A stretch of 64,000 bases of DNA from Plotosus lineatus (GCA_024760905.1 CM045729.1:83169050-83233049), one strand, 5' to 3'. Counted from the stretch's first letter, positions 24,565-35,199 are shown. The notes: generated from the sequence alone by a model not told the origin. Translations and numbers: made by a program.

Positions 24565-24765
24565 CATCAACATTACATTTACAGCATTTAGCAGATGCTC
24601 TTATCCAGAGTGACGTACAATTATCATTTTTATACAACTTACGCAATTGAGGGTTCAGGGCCTTGCTCAAGGGCCCAACAGTGGTGACAGTGAGGATTAA
24701 ACCACTAACCTTAGGATTAATAGCCCATCACTTTAAACACTCAGCCACCACTGTCAGTATGTGAC
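24565..24765 (-). mobile_element. tRNA-derived SINE, antisense (ACATTTACAGCATTTAGCAGA family)
   Basis: It begins with the common fish tail motif ATTTACAGCATTTAGCAGAT and GCTCTTATCCAGAGTGACGT, continues with GGGCCTTGCTCAAGGGCCCA and ends with a degenerate tRNA-like head in reverse complement (TTAAACCACTAACC, CACTCAGCCACCAC). Confidence 0.75.
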
Positions 24766-24834
24766 AGGGGATTAATTTCTCGCTACATATTAAGCATTCT
24801 GGTAAACTAGTTTCATCAGAAGTGAAAGCAAATG

Positions 24835-25185
24835 AGGGGCAGTGGTGGCCTGGTGGTAAGGTGCTATATCACTGATCCTAAGGTTGTGGGTTCAAGCCCT
24901 ACCCTCAATGGTTTGTCATTGTCCCCCAGTGTAGCTAACTGGGTTATCAAAGGCCAACTTTGTCTCTCACTGTCTATGGTGAGAGGTTCTTATAAAAGAA
25001 CCATTGCTGACTTCCGTCAAGAGGAGCTGCATCACTGTCAGTGTGTTTCTGACATGCGATGATCTGAAGAGCTGTCCAGGGTGTACTCTGCCCTCGCCCA
25101 GAGTTGGCTGAGATGGGTGCCAGTCTTGACACAACCCTAATTAGGATTAAGTGGTTCAGAAAATCAACAAATGAACGACTGAAAA
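24835..25185 (+). mobile_element. SINE 1 with V-type tail
   Basis: The head GGGGCAGTGGTGGCCTGGTG and body (TAACTGGGTTATCAAAGG, AAAGAACCATTGCTGACTTC) are the same as in the RTE-tailed copies. The 3' end is GCTGTCCAGGGTGTACTCTG to CTAATTAGGATTAAGTGGTT, followed by AACAAATGAACGA. Confidence 0.88.
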
Positions 25186-25490
25186 CAAATGAATCTTTTT
25201 ATGATGCATTAAACATTCTTTTTTTTCCAGGAGAAACTTTTCTCTTCGTAGATTTATACTTTGCTCACTTATCGCAGGTCAAAATGGGTCATTTGTCTAG
25301 CGCCAGTGTTTTATAGAAATTTGTCATACATTGCATAAGTTCTGCAAATCGTTAATATATGACAGTGGCTTTATACTGTTGCATACAACGAAAAATGTGT
25401 GCATGCACACACTTTTTCGATGACCTCACCGAACTACAATTTATACCAGCATACTGTAACTTAGAGAAAACTTACCCTACGTTATTCGAT

Positions 25491-26580
25491 CTTCTTTTCT
25501 TTTTTTTTCTTTCGGCTGTTCCCTTCAGGGGTCGCCACAGCAAATGATCTGCCTCCATCTCACCCTATCCTCTGCATCTTCTACTCTTACTCCAACAATC
25601 TTCATGTCCGCCTTCACCACATCCATAAATCTTCTCTTTGGTCTTCCTCTGGGCCTTCTGCCTAGTAGTTCCAACCTCAGCATCCTACTACCAATATACT
25701 CACTATCCCTCCTCTGTACATGTCCAAACCATCTCAATCTAGCCTCTCTGACTTTGTCTCCAAAACATCTAACATGTGCTGTCCCTCTGATGTACTCGTT
25801 TCTGATCCTATCCATCCTCGTTACTCCCAAAGAGAACCTCAACATTTTCATCTCTGCTACCTCCAACTCTGACTCCTGTCTTTTCCCCAGGGCCACTGTC
25901 TCTAAACCATACAACATCGCTGGCCTCATCACCGTCTTGTACACTTTTCCCTTCATTCTTGCCGATACTCTCCTATCACACATCATACCGGACACTTTTC
26001 TCCATCCATTCCAACCTGCCTGCATGCGCTTCTTCACCTCTTTTCCACACTCTCCATTGCTCTGGATTGTTGAGCCTAAGTACTTAAAATCCTCCACCTT
26101 CTTTATCTCTGACCCCTGTAACCTCACCATTCCTCTTGGGTCCTTGTCGTTCACACACATGTATTCTGTCTTACTGAGACTAACCTTCATTCCCCTCCTT
26201 TCCAGGGCATACCTCCACTTCTCTAGATTTTCCTCCACTTGTTCTCTGCTCTCACTACAGATCACGATGTCATCTGCAAACATCATAGTCCATGTAGATT
26301 CTTGTCTAACCTTGTCTGTCAGCCTGTCCATCACCATAGCAAACAAGAAGGGGCTGAGAGCTGACCCTTGATGCAGTCCCACCTCCACCTTGAACTCTTT
26401 TGTCACACTGACAGCACACCTCACCACTGTCTTACATCTCTCATACATGTCCTGCACCACTCTAACATACTTCTCTGCCACTCCAGACTTCCTCATACAA
26501 TACCACAGTTCTTCTCTCGGCACCCTGTCATATGCTTTCTCCAGATCCACAAAGGCACAATGCAGCTCCTTCTGACCCTC
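25491..26580 (-). mobile_element. RTE-type LINE copy b, 5'-truncated, with clean target duplication
   Basis: The 3' end lies at the left (CTTCTTTTC, then the complement of GCGACCCCTGAAGGGAACAG), and the copy is truncated inside the polymerase. An 11-bp duplication CGTTATTCGAT (25480-25490 and 26581-26591) is perfect. The minus-strand frame 25525-26643 covers 372 codons of reverse transcriptase and C-terminal domain: LHCAFVDLEKAYDRVPREEL, HQGSALSPFLFAMVMDRL, MMFADDIVICSES, RWFGHVQRRDSEYIGSRML. The open frame and perfect duplication suggest a fairly recent insertion. Confidence 0.93.
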
Positions 26581-26639
26581 CGTTATTCGATGTATGCCCA
26601 AATATTCGCCAAATTTCTCACAAAACTTATGACTAAATA

Positions 26640-26757
26640 ACAAATGTCACTACATAAACAAACTTTTATTCTTAATTAACAAACTTCAGTAAGGAACAAA
26701 TTGGCCTGTATTAAATAATAAAAGTTTAACAAATTAACAAACTTTACTAACTCTGGG
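26640..26757. repeat. AAACTTTA-type A-rich degenerate tandem repeat
   Basis: Units such as ACAAACTTTTATT, AACAAACTTCAGTAAGG and AACAAACTTTACTAAC follow one another. Related arrays lie at 28675-28975 and 33280-33510. Confidence 0.6.
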
Positions 26758-26762
26758 TTTGA

Positions 26763-27470
26763 ATGGCAAAGAGCATTTACAGCCTCAAGATATTCTGCTT
26801 GAGGAAAGAGTTTCAGATAAAGGCCCATGAATTCCAGCCACTGACACGGGTTTGCTTCTTTACAGACAACTTATATGTACAAGCATGGTTCACTGCAGAT
26901 CATACTTGGAATACACCTGCCAGCGACCAAAATCTTCTCCCAGCCATTGGAGACTACTCTGACGTTGACAAAAATGTTGCCAAAATTGCATTGAAAAAAT
27001 TGAGAGGTCATCCATGGTATCCAAGTGAAGATTTGGTTGGCTTAGTTCTCTTCTCTGACAAGATTTCAGTGGAGGTGAAAAGGAAGGTTGTCGTCGCATT
27101 AGAAAAACCTGAGATGAAAGAAGACGTGAGAAGATTTCATCTCCCTGTGGATTATACAGTCAGAGGGCGGAAACTAGCTGAGTTTGTGAGAAGAAGATCT
27201 TTCAGTCTCTTCTGTGCTCTGAAGTTGTCAACAGAGTTTGCTCAAAAAGTGATCGTCAGTCATGGAGCACTAAACCAAGACTACATTCTTCACCAAGGAA
27301 AAGTTTCTGCACTACGTGTTGTCACAGATTGTGCTGAACGGGCTGTGAAGTTGGCGACACACTTCAACCTTGCCCTCATTCACCATGAAGAACACCATCA
27401 GTTCATCTTTCAAATGGTAGAACAACACAGAAAACTGATCACTACACCAGTGAAGGAGCTTTATTTGTAA
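26763..27470 (+). CDS. Unassigned intronless ORF, probably transposase-derived (C-terminal part)
   Basis: An open frame of 235 codons with ordinary amino-acid composition, ending at TAA. It has no signal peptide or membrane span. Visible blocks are HPWYPSEDLVGLVLFSD (about 82-98), VVTDCAERAVKLATHFN (about 188-204) and EEHHQFIFQMVEQHRKLI (about 209-226). I recall similar blocks (an L-W-Y-LS-E-L-V-LF motif, then AERGV/KL and EEQ-Q-LLQVV-HR) from uncharacterised proteins spread through animal genomes that behave like transposon genes. The CAER motif is reminiscent of the AVER motif in the element at 21741-23279, so the two may be distant relatives. No inverted repeats were found around it and the usual N-terminal part is missing. 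It is either a decaying but still open relic or a co-opted gene; the first is more likely. Confidence 0.5.
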   Translation: MAKSIYSLKIFCLRKEFQIKAHEFQPLTRVCFFTDNLYVQAWFTADHTWNTPASDQNLLPAIGDYSDVDKNVAKIALKKLRGHPWYPSEDLVGLVLFSDKISVEVKRKVVVALEKPEMKEDVRRFHLPVDYTVRGRKLAEFVRRRSFSLFCALKLSTEFAQKVIVSHGALNQDYILHQGKVSALRVVTDCAERAVKLATHFNLALIHHEEHHQFIFQMVEQHRKLITTPVKELYL

Positions 27471-27639
27471 GCAAATAGATGTTGATATCTGATAATAATG
27501 ATAAACAGTGCTTTCTATCACATGAAATGATTTGATTTGATATTCATAGCTTTCTTAATGATGTTTATTAATTGGTTATGTGACACTTATTTAAATCTGT
27601 CTGCTACAGAGAATGTCATAAAAATGAACAAAATTGTTC

Positions 27640-27985
27640 AGTTCAGTTCATTTTCTGTAACTGCTTCATCCTAATTAGGGTCGCGGGGAGGCTGGTGCCC
27701 ATTCCAGCCAACTCAGGGCGAGGGCAGAGTACACCCTGGACAGCTCGCCAGGCCATCGCAGGGCAGAAACACACTGACGGCTTTGCAGCCTACTCTTGTC
27801 GAAAGTCAGCAATGGTTCTTTTACATGCCTCACACCATAGAAGTGAGAGACATGGCAGGCCTTTGATGACCCAGTTCGCTGCACTGGGGGGGACAGTGAC
27901 AACCTTGTGGAGAGTGGGACTCGAACCCCCAACCTTTGGATCAGCGAGCCGGCGCCTTATACCACTAGACCACCACTGCCACTGA
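27640..27985 (-). mobile_element. SINE 1 with V-type tail, antisense, full length
   Basis: The tail (CTTCATCCTAATTAGGGTCG, CAGAGTACACCCTGGACAGC) is at the left and the tRNA head at the right (GGGACTCGAACCCCCAAC, complement of the B box; ACCACTAGACCACCACTGCC, complement of the head with the A box). Confidence 0.88.
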
Positions 27986-27989
27986 ACAA

Positions 27990-28583
27990 AATTGTTTTGA
28001 CAGTAATTAATCGATTTTATTTTATTTCTGAATAATGAAAATCTAATGAAATCATTAATTTACGTGAATGTTTGCAGTATAGACTGTATGGCGAATGAAT
28101 GATTTCACTTTAAAAACAATTTCCATTAGTATTGACAATGGAAATAGCTTTGTTATACTTCATGCGTTTTAATTATCATTATAAATAGAATATCTGGCAT
28201 AAAAAAACGTAATACACTTCGTGCAAAAATAAGTGAGACAGAAAATTGCAAAAATAGTTGTCAGTTAAAATTGTCTGATTGACTTGAATTTTTTTTACGG
28301 GGTTTTCTTAGGTAACCTGACGAAATGAGAGGGTGTGCGATGTTAGGAATGTTTTTACCCATAAAACTTTGAAACAGGTCTGCTATACTCTGTTAATTTC
28401 TACTGCTCTCTTCTGCACTTTCCAGGTTCTATCACATTTCGCATCAAATTGTATTACAGCAAAATTATTCGACAGTCAAACATTTTCTCATAATCAGCAT
28501 GAATTCACATTCAAAGTTCCCACGAGATCATTATGATTCTATTAAGTTCCCTCAAGATCATCAAGATTCAAGCTCACCCTCCC

Positions 28584-28585
<2 letters not shown>
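27990..28585. other. AT-rich sequence without recognised feature
   Basis: No coding frame, RNA or known repeat is seen. Confidence 0.4.

Positions 28586-28588
<3 letters not shown>

Positions 28589-28652
<64 letters not shown>
28589..28652. repeat. (CA)n microsatellite
   Basis: About 32 CA units, then three GCAC units. Confidence 0.95.
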
Positions 28653-28656
<4 letters not shown>

Positions 28657-28674
28657 GCACGCAGTGACCCAGGT

Positions 28675-28975
28675 GAAGTTAAGCAAACTTTACTAAATAA
28701 ATGACCTTTAATAAATAGCAAACTTTAAATAAACTAAAGTTTCGTCAACTGGATACCTCGAACATGTTCCAAGTGTGCGAATAAACCATGGAGCGCCGAG
28801 GTTTTTTAGTGTTTTTTTAGTTCACAGACATCATCACCCAGGAAAGATAGCCCAGGGCAAATAACAACATTTTCTAAATCATCAAACTTTAATAAATAAA
28901 CAAACTTTTCTAAAGAACACTATTTACTAAATGAACTTTACAGTCTAGCAAAATGAAACTATAATAAATAAATAA
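28675..28975. repeat. AAACTTTA-type A-rich degenerate tandem repeat
   Basis: Scattered units GCAAACTTTACTAAATAAAT, GCAAACTTTAAATAAAC, CAAACTTTAATAAATAAAC and ACTTTTCTAAAG, interrupted by unrelated sequence (28740-28860). Confidence 0.6.
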
Positions 28976-28979
28976 TACA

Positions 28980-30260
28980 ATACAATGTAAAATGCATTTA
29001 CATTGAGGCACGATGTCTGCAATCACCATGTTTTGATAGAAATGTCATGAATGTGGGGGTCATGGGACCGAGTTATGATGATCATGAGGGACCTTGCTGG
29101 GGTTGTGATGACCACGCTGATCGTGGCTGAAGTTTTAACTCTGCACTGCTTCCTACGTTCTATTAAGAGCAGCGTCAAATTGTAATACACTGCAATAATC
29201 GGCGCAACATTTATGAAGATCAAAAATTTTTCCTACAATTTTTACAATGCCGATCATTTGATGCCGATGATAATAGTATGTGGGAAGCAGGCTAGAGCCC
29301 AGTAGAGCTCGACAGACCTTAACTGAGTGTAACAGAACTTGATGCACCTTTGCAGGAGATCTTGATGAACTTGGAAACATGATTCCTTTGCATTTTATCT
29401 CCTGGGTGCACTCTGCCTCCCTTTTATTCCCCATCATGCTCCAAGCATCATCAGAGATGTTTTGATTGTCACGATTTTTTGAATTACGAAGATCACGGAC
29501 ATTGCAATGGCCAGACGAGCCATTCAGGGTGAACCCCATCTTTGTTCTGAATTAGCTAAGGGAGGCACCAACCTCTCTGTGACCCTAATTAAGATTAAGT
29601 GGCTTAGAAAAATAATGAATGAAATAAACACACTTTTCAAAATAAACAAATTTACTAAATAAACTTTTAGGACTTCTGCTGACTTAATTGTTGTTTCCTG
29701 GTATCATGTGCTTTTGTTTCTGTCTGGCATGTCCCCTTTGGCTTTCCATATGTTCATTATCCCACTCACCTGGGTCTCCTTGTCTGCCTTAGCAGTCTGT
29801 CATCCACTTCCATTGCAGCACCCACCCCCATATGTCCTCTGTGTGGGCAAGCATTTCGGGTTCGGATTGGCCTCACTAACCATCTCTGGACCCACAGCCA
29901 CGGATCACAGATCTGATATGAAGTCATGGTCATCTTAGATCTCGAAGGACAAACAACATGTCAGTCTGTTTACTGAAACCCAGCATTTCTCCTCAGTCAG
30001 GGTCAGATCATTCCAAAGTTTTCTCTTGAGCATTGAAAGTGTTATTAAGGCTGTTTCCTAGCCGTGTTAGTCTCTTGATTTTGGATGCCTCTGCCTTCCC
30101 GTCTGTTTTGATCCTGGAATTCTCTGACCCCTGCCTTTTTTTTTTTTTAGTCTGATTTCTGTCTGAGAGTGGATCCTTTCCCTTTATAAAACCCCAATAT
30201 AAACATAAAAGATATTCACATTTTTTCAACATAAAAAATATTCACGATTTGCAGAACTTA
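28980..30260. other. No gene; scattered SINE remnants only
   Basis: A SINE V-type tail scrap is at 29560-29625 (GTGACCCTAATTAAGATTAAG with a GAATGAA end). The rest (ATGATCATGA-rich 29030-29120, 29230-29560 and 29680-30260) shows no protein family. Confidence 0.4.
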
Positions 30261-30264
30261 TGGG

Positions 30265-30362
30265 CATCCGACGTAAAAACCTCTGCCAAATCAAACGTGC
30301 GAATCATATGATTCGCTGTGGCGACTCCCGAGTAAAAGGGAAAAAGCCGAAAGGAAGACGAC
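30265..30362 (+). mobile_element. Orphan RTE-like SINE tail
   Basis: Starts GGGCATCCGACGTAAAAACC and ends GCGACTCCCGAGTAAAAGG with GCCGAAAGGAAGACGA. This is just the LINE-head plus LINE-tail module of SINE 1, so it is a strongly 5'-truncated copy. Confidence 0.8.
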
Positions 30363-31855
30363 ATGCAACATATGACAAAGTTCTATAAAATCCAGGTATA
30401 TGCTGAACTCTAGATGTTATTCCCATTTTGAATGTACTGTATATATAACTTATTAGTAACTTATCCAGAACCTATCAAAAATTTATAGCTAACTCATATC
30501 AAACTTATCTCCAACGTATATTGACGGCTGTAGATGTACCAGACGTGTTCTTGACAACCACAAAACTTTTACTGAACACCTTTTTAACTTACAGCAAGTG
30601 CATAGTGGGTGTATTGGCAGAGTTAAGGGCAGAAGCCGGCAACCCGAGGCTCCGGAGCCATATGAGGCTCTTTCAGCCATCTAATGTGGTTTCCGTGACT
30701 TATATTGCCACCAGACAAATGACTAATTTTGACCCTCGGTAAGCGAGCAATGTATAAATCTATGAAGAGCAAAGTTTCTTCTGAAAAAACAATGTTTCAT
30801 GCATCAAGCACAGATTCATTTGTTTACCAGGATGCTAAATATGTGTTGAGAAATTGGTAAACAATAAAAATATTCAACGTGGAAGACGTTTCCAGAATAA
30901 AGTTCTGTTAATTATGGTGTAACACCCATCGCATGTACTGTACCTATGAGATGGGCTTTGGGTCTCTAGTCAGTCTACCAATGATATTTCCTTCCTTTTG
31001 GTGCTTATCCAAACCCACATATGAATTGAGTGTGAACTGTGTTTAAAACAATCAGAATAAAAAAATATTAAAGGCCACCACATATCGCAAACTCAGGCTG
31101 CTCAGAGTGGAGGTGCTGAAACGGTCTGAGGCGCATAAAGAACTTCCTAAAAAGCAAATGGTTCATGTTTCCTGAACATGGATCAGCCAGATTGGTTTTG
31201 AAGCTGCACTTAATAGTGGAAATCACAGCGAACCGTAACATGCGGAACAAAAGTCTGCAGATGCTGGAGGAGGTTTTGGCGTTTGAGCGCAAGCTGACTT
31301 TGTTTCCCAGAGATGTACAGAGAGGGAAGAGTTTGAGTTTAGAGAGGAAACAAAACATGGGATCCTTCCCATCACTTCTCTGAGTTTCAATCCAGTGCTG
31401 TTGAGTGCATTTACAGCTGTAAGTCAGCTTGAACTGATCGATTTAGCTGAGGGTGTGTAATTTGGGTATGTAAGTTCAGAAGCCTGTCAATAATCTTGAA
31501 GATGTTGCTCATCAGAATGAAATCCTTGGTCAGAAGCACAAATAGAGTTTCACTTTTCCACACCGGACAAACTAGTGTTCGATACATGTAGTGCCATTCC
31601 TGATACTTATATAAACACGACAAAGTATGCAGTTGGAGTCCTGGCATCTTTCATTACATACTTGTGTCAGTACATTTTTTTTTCATCATGAACTACATCA
31701 AAAGTAAACATCACACCTCTCACAAATGAAAGTTTGCAATCCTGCGTTAAAATGAAAGCGGCTTCGGACAACCCTGATGTGGAGATGCTGAGCAGTGAAG
31801 TTCAGGAGCAAAAATCACGATAACCGGGTAAAAGAAATAATATAATGAGCTATTA

Positions 31856-32606
31856 CAGTGGAACCTTGTCTTACGAGTGTTTTTTATAACGAATTTTCCA
31901 TGATACAAGCTTCGATCCCACCAAAAATCTGCCCTAACCAACGCGTAAAAATTTCATTCCGAGCTCTGCTGAGGAAATGGCTTTTCCAGGCTGATTAGCC
32001 TCATATTCTTCTGCGTGTAATCCGCCATGCTCCGAGAATGCCTTGTGCAGTGCTTCTCAATTATTTTCTGTGATGCGCCCTATAGGAAGAAAAAAGCATT
32101 CCCCCCCCCCCCCCCCCAGCACCCCACACATGACTATAAATAGTGTTTACTGCACTTCATATCGTTTGCTCTGTGTTGTTTCCCTATACCATAGGGAATG
32201 TAGTGAGAGCGCCACTGCCACCTACTGTAGAGGATGCTCAATTACACTTAATTCTAGTACAGTATGGCAAAAAATCTATGTTCCCAGGGTCGCCCCCCCC
32301 CCGGATCACACCGTGCCCCCCCTTGGTAGGCACACCCCACTATTTGAGAAGTGCTAGCCTTGTGGGAGGTCACCATGTTAATCTACAAGTATTATTACTA
32401 TGAAATATTTATTGTTTTACATGTTTATCTTTAATATATTAAGTGAAATATACATGTTTGTGTCAGGTTATATGAGTTTGGGAGGGAGTTGGAACGGATT
32501 AATTGGTTTTCTGTTATTTCCTATGGAAATCATTTGTTTTCTTGAACAGTTTGACTTATGAGCTTGCCCTCAGAACAGATTAAATTCATAAGTCCAGGTA
32601 CCACTG
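31856..32606. mobile_element. TA-flanked MITE (Tc1/mariner-like ends) carrying a hAT MITE
   Basis: The left end is CAGTGGAACCTTGTCTTACGA and the right end is the complement of CAGTGGTACCTGGACTTATGA, both next to TA (31854-31855 and 32607-32608). There is no transposase. The interior holds a second MITE at 32048-32356. Confidence 0.75.
32048..32356. mobile_element. hAT-type MITE, nested, with perfect 8-bp duplication
   Basis: Terminal sequences CAGTGCTTCTCAA and the complement of TAGCACTTCTCAAA are flanked by GCCTTGTG on both sides (32040-32047 and 32357-32364). It is non-coding and contains a C-run (32101-32117). Confidence 0.88.
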
Positions 32607-33279
32607 TATTTTGAAAATAATTTTTATATTGGACCCTGAACTGAAGTATGTAATTTTGTTTTATATTGATGTTGACAGTTGACTGCTGTACGTGACGTGA
32701 GGAAATTAAGGAATGGTGGCACACTGAGATAGACATTAACATATAACCTCGCATTTTTTTTGCCCTTATTAATGATGGTGAACATGCTACTGCTGTGAGA
32801 TTTTACAATGTGGGTGAACTACTATTTCTTCAGCATGATCATAATGTTGATACCATGATGTCATGACCGTCGTGGAAACATTGCTGCATAAATTGGATTA
32901 TTGTTGGTCATAAGCTTCAAACGCTGCCAACATGCTAGGCGTCCATTTGGAGAAATTATACATATCTTCAAAGTACATTAGATATTATCTTGAACTCAAG
33001 AGTAACTTGGAAATAACATGTATGAATGAGCACATACCTTACAACTTATGGCCAGCGTACACAGAATGTATGAGCCATACACTAGCATGTGTCAAATGTG
33101 AGGATGACCCCATCATACTATGATGTATACCAGCATGTGAAACTTTCACATAACTTACCCCCTAACTTATTCGACGTATGCCAACGCATACAGCATACGA
33201 GTGGCGCAACGAAGTCAGCATATGATGGTGCAACTGGGAAGAAATGTGTGACAGGGGCATAAATAAACAAAAAATAAAA

Positions 33280-33510
33280 ACAAACTTGAGGAAATTAGCA
33301 AACTTTACTACATAACTAACTTTACTAAATAAAGAAACTTTAGTGAGACAAACTTGCATCAAAAACAAACTTTAGTAAATAACAAATTTTACTAAATAAA
33401 CTTTACTAAATTAGAGACTTCATTAAATAAACAAAGTTGAATAAATAACCAAACTTAATTAAATCACAAACTTTATTGAATAATTTTAATAAACTTTAAT
33501 ACACTAAATA
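33280..33510. repeat. AAACTTTACTAAATA degenerate tandem array
   Basis: At least ten imperfect units of about 15-20 bp on the pattern (A)CAAACTTTACTAAATAA. This is the densest of the related arrays in the window. Confidence 0.75.
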
Positions 33511-33744
33511 GAGTCAAGTGAAAAAATTATCACACCATTAAATAGTTCGCTCTTTAATAAGAATTGTTCACATAACAATATCCATTCTTGTTTTTTATTT
33601 ATTTCTGTAAAAGAAAGTGAATCAATTGTAATTAAACAACATAAATTAGTTTTATGTGGAATTTGAGTAAATGTCTGTAGTTTATAGAATAAAATAAAAA
33701 ATATATGTTTTCCTTAAATACATACAGCAGTGATTGAAAGTGAA

Positions 33745-33905
33745 CCACTTAATCCTCATTGGGTCATGAGGAGGCTCAGGTTAATCGCAGCCAACTCTGG
33801 GCAATAGAGGTGTACATGCACCCTGACCAGCTCGCCAGTCCATTTCAAGGTAAACGTATTCACACAACCATTCACACTTTGGGGCAATCTGGAACAGCAA
33901 ATTAC
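33745..33905 (-). mobile_element. SINE V-type tail fragment, antisense
   Basis: ACCACTTAATCCTCATTGGG, then AGCCAACTCTGGGCAATAGA and ACCCTGACCAGCTCGCCAG, with core traces up to GGGGCAATCTGGAACAGC. Confidence 0.7.
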
Positions 33906-33911
33906 CTAATA

Positions 33912-34664
33912 CAGTGAGTCGTCGACTTACGACCTATGCGATACGTCTTATCGACTTTATGACTGCAGAAGTCGTGAAGCATGATTCATGGCAGTGCAGC
34001 ACAAGTGTGACGTACGACAGTTGTATGCGCTGCCGGCAGCGCCAGCATCTTAAAAGGCCAATCAGGAGATGATGCAGCTTCATTTTCTAACTGCTCAGAG
34101 CTCAGAGCAAATCTATACATCTACTTTCAATGCCACGTCACTGTGGCGCAAAGCGGGGGATCCAATCCTTTCTGTGTGGGCGGGTCCAATACCTTGAAAC
34201 TCTAATTTTATTGGACTCACACGCTGCAGTGTTTATGTGACAGGAAGCGCATCCCAAGTTTTGGCAATCAGCTGCTCTGTGGGTTAAAGTTTTTCCATGT
34301 CTGTCAATTTGTGTTTGCTTGCCAGCTGTGCTTGGCTTCATGGAAATGAGCTGATCAAAACGTCGGAAATTTATCTCTTTACTCAAACAACACACGCAGT
34401 CTGTGGCTGTTGTTATAATCCAATAAAATTGGAATTTGAAGCTATCGGACCCGCCCACACAGTGGAGTACAGAAAGGATTGGCTCTCTGCTGCGTGTCAC
34501 AGTGACGTTGAATTGAAAATAGATGTATAGATTTAAATGCGTGAGATTTATTCATCTGTTTTTGTTTGGCGTGAGTGTATACGGATGGAAGGTCGACATA
34601 CGACCAGATCAATTTCCGACTGGTCTGCCAAAACCAAAAGCGGTCGGAAGTCGACCGCTGTCTG
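33912..34664. mobile_element. TA-flanked MITE with GTCGACTTACGACC ends
   Basis: Left CAGTGAGTCGTCGACTTACG and right complement CAGACAGCGGTCGACTTCCG are both bordered by TA (33910-33911 and 34665-34666). It contains a second inverted-repeat element (34109-34534). Confidence 0.7.
34109..34534. mobile_element. MITE Y with TIRs of about 110 bp, nested
   Basis: The left arm starts AAATCTATACATCTACTTTC and the right arm ends with its complement (AAAATAGATGTATAGATTT). The arms match for about 110 bp, including ATCCAATCCTTTCTG and TTTTATTGGA. Its right half is also present at 41815-42119. Confidence 0.8.
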
Positions 34665-34665
34665 T

Positions 34666-34818
34666 ATGTATGTCTTTGGACTGTGGAAGGAAGCCAGAGT
34701 TCCCAGAGGAAACCTTCCCATGCATGAGGAAAACATGAAAACCCCACACAGAGATACTCTCACTGAACCGAGGACTTAAACCCAGCACCATCTTGCTCTG
34801 AGGCCAATGAGCTAAGCG
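34666..34818 (-). mobile_element. DANA/Mermaid-like SINE fragment, antisense
   Basis: ATGTCTTTGGACTGTGGAAG, CCAGAGGAAACCTTCCCATG, then the head complement GAGGCCAATGAGCTAAGCG. Confidence 0.75.
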
Positions 34819-34833
34819 CTGTTGTTGTTGTTG

Positions 34834-34883
<50 letters not shown>

Positions 34884-35050
34884 GACATTTGTAAAGAGTA
34901 GGCAGCATTACCATCAGCATGTTTCTACCCCGCGATAACTTGGCAAGCTGTCTAGGGTGTGCTCTTGCCTCATGCAAAGTTGGCTGGGATCATTGCCAGC
35001 CTCCCTGTGACCTTGATGAGGACTAAACAGTTCAGAACATGACTGAGTGA

Positions 35051-35098
<48 letters not shown>

Positions 35099-35120
35099 GT
35101 TGTTGTTGTTGTTGTTGTTA
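34819..35120. repeat. Mirrored (GTT)n(ATT)n and (ATT)n(GTT)n arrays around a SINE fragment
   Basis: 34819-34883 is GTT then ATT repeats; 35052-35120 is ATT then GTT repeats. Between them (34884-35051) is a 3' part of SINE 1 with the V-type tail (TGTCTAGGGTGTGCTCTTGC, CTTGATGAGGACTAAACAG). Confidence 0.85.
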
Positions 35121-35199
35121 CTATTATTACTATCGGGTTAAGCCAAGGGGTAACGGAGGGATAGTTTTGATGTTTTTGGTCGAGGAACCCTGTGCTATT

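Larger units (their letters stand above)
30430..33200 (+). repeat. Unknown repeat X, copy 2 (interrupted)
   Basis: Shares ordered blocks with 15600-17830 (see that entry). Relative to copy 1 it carries about 1 kb of extra sequence (about 31756-32775) containing two nested MITEs. The ends are not defined, and no long open frame survives. Confidence 0.6.

Noticed and set aside
25544..26371. 275-codon plus-strand frame
   Set aside because: It is the antisense shadow of the RTE reverse transcriptase on the minus strand; similar shadows occur at 36241-36933 and 58888-59508.
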